A stretch of 64,000 nucleotides of DNA from contig NW_027469100.1 of the NCBI RefSeq assembly GCF_051020765.1, forward strand, positions 992,001 through 1,056,000, read 5' to 3'. This DNA comes from Lasioglossum baleicum. Lineage: Eukaryota; Arthropoda; Insecta; Hymenoptera; Halictidae. The translations under genes were made by a program, and so were the position numbers. A model generated the notes under the pieces. It worked only from the letters and a program-made list of their open reading frames with translations, ran no database searches and was not told the DNA's origin. Shown in pieces: positions 63,216 to 64,000 of the stretch. Every line of letters begins with the position of its first letter. Position 1 is the stretch's first letter.

Positions 63216-64000
63216 TAGGTTTACTTTTTCCATGAATTTTTAAGGGACGGAGGGGTGGTGGGGTGGTTGGCGATGACAGACCAATCGCGCGCCTCCCCGC
63301 CACCATCGTCGCTACCGACGACCTAGACCTCGAGCCGAGCCGAGCCGAGCGGGGCCGAAGGCCCGATGGGCACCCGAAAAATTCGGGAAGGCGATATACC
63401 TTTAATTCCCAGTTGGCCGTAACTTTTTCGGTGACCTCAAATTAGTGTAATTTTGCGATTTCTTCGTCGCCGTATAGCTCGAGAACGGGTCGACGGGCGC
63501 GGGCGAGAGTAGACTCGTCGGACGGAGGACGCGGAGACAAAGGTTTACCGCGCGAAAAATTCTCGAAAATTCGCGAAAAATTTTTTACGTGTGCATCGGT
63601 AACGCGCGTCGACCTCGGCGGAGGATAACTTACCGACAACCACCGGCAGTGGTCGGTAACGCTCGGGGGGTATAAGCTGCCGCGTTAAAAATGAAACCCG
63701 AATTTCGGCGCTTCCACGGTTCAGGGCTGAAAAGGGCCCGAAAGAAAATAACTGATTCAAACGTTCGAATTGAACCCCAACTTTGCGACGCTGACTTCGC
63801 ATCGGTGGCGAGTGCCGCTACAGTCGCCGCGTTTACTCTCCCCTGAGAGTTGAGCGAATCGACTTGTAACTTCGAGGTTACGAATCCGACTCTACGTTTA
63901 GGTTTAACTTTTCCATTAATTTTAAAGGGACGGGGTGGTGGTGGGGTGGTTGGCGATGACAGACCAATCGCGCGCCTCACCGCCACCATCGTCGCTTTCG
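59214..64000 (+). repeat. Array region VI: units 88-94, 2,740-bp spaced duplication; last unit cut
   Basis: Unit starts: 59214, 59897, 60585, 61272, 61954, 62637, 63325. Cassette order: g2, g2, g1, g1, g2, g3, g2. The block starting at 59214 recurs at 61954 (offset 2,740) with shared rare changes: GCGAGAAATTCG, GGTAACGGGCGG, CAGTAGCCGCG and GCGGTGCCGATGG. The last unit is cut by the window edge about seven bases short of its end. Confidence 0.9.

Larger units (their letters stand above)
1..64000 (+). repeat. CpG-rich ~681-bp satellite DNA, 94-unit tandem array
   Basis: The same unit repeats head to tail across the entire window with no interruption, inversion or insertion. I placed unit boundaries by locating CGACCTCGAG (or a one- or two-base variant) next to the CCGAG run in every period. 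This gives 93 complete units of 672-688 bases and a terminal partial unit. Units are nearly identical; differences are single-base changes, a few indels and a small set of swapped cassettes. This is the hallmark of satellite DNA homogenised by unequal exchange or conversion. No unit carries a convincing gene. The array is open at both ends, so its true length is unknown. A centromeric or heterochromatic location is an inference; nothing in the sequence proves it. Confidence 0.97.

Noticed and set aside
1..64000. CRISPR array
   Set aside because: The period is about 681 bases and the whole period is repeated, with no short repeats alternating with unique spacers.
1..64000. Ribosomal DNA or its intergenic spacer
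   Set aside because: No rRNA-like sequence appears in 64 kb, and spacer subrepeats would not be expected to run this long without an rRNA gene. A spacer-derived origin of the satellite cannot be excluded.

Overview
The window is one uninterrupted head-to-tail tandem satellite array. I see no protein-coding gene, RNA gene, transposon or CRISPR array in it. A unit of about 681 bases recurs 94 times: 93 complete units plus a last one cut by the window end. All units are in the same orientation, and the array runs off both edges. I set the unit phase at the CGACCTCGAG next to the CCGAG pentamer run. Unit lengths then range from 672 to 688 and are mostly 674, 679-683 or 688; the mean over 93 units is 680.9.

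A long homogeneous satellite with higher-order structure points to a eukaryotic nuclear genome, in centromeric, pericentromeric or other constitutive heterochromatin. CpG is very dense (about 43 in the first 300 bases of the unit at 2729) and shows little C-to-T decay. That argues against a heavily methylated vertebrate or plant genome. An insect or another lineage with little CpG methylation fits better, but I cannot name the organism from the sequence.

Each unit has the same internal layout: (CCGAG)3-4; a GGGCC/GGCCC mini-hairpin; a TCCCG/CGGGA inverted repeat; a TGACGTCA palindrome; a block of phased A-tracts with TTCGCGAA; an 11-12 bp inverted repeat TTACCGACCAC/GTGGTCGGTAA; a TATAA element; a GGGCCC palindrome; a CGTTC/GAACG inverted repeat; a G-rich cassette; and a CCAAT element. 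Units differ mainly in which allele of the G-rich cassette (g1-g6) and of the hairpin (h1-h3) they carry. These alleles occur in repeating orders, which define nested higher-order repeats.

Layout: 1-6129, mixed units (1-9). 6130-20450, an 8-unit higher-order repeat of about 5.46 kb in two nearly complete copies plus a partial third. 20451-25870, a 4-unit repeat of about 2.71-2.72 kb. 25871-48991, overlapping 6-, 7- and 10-unit repeats with a region-specific unit family. 48992-59213, a less homogenised stretch rich in single-unit variants, with one 1,362-bp dimer duplication. 59214-64000, a 2-unit block repeated at 2,740-bp spacing.

The short open reading frames that recur once per unit on both strands are by-products of the repetition. 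The unit length is usually not a multiple of three, and indels in the G-tract swap reading frames freely. The items most worth following are the periodic G-quadruplex-capable cassettes, the perfect hairpin, the phased A-tracts and the higher-order repeat history.
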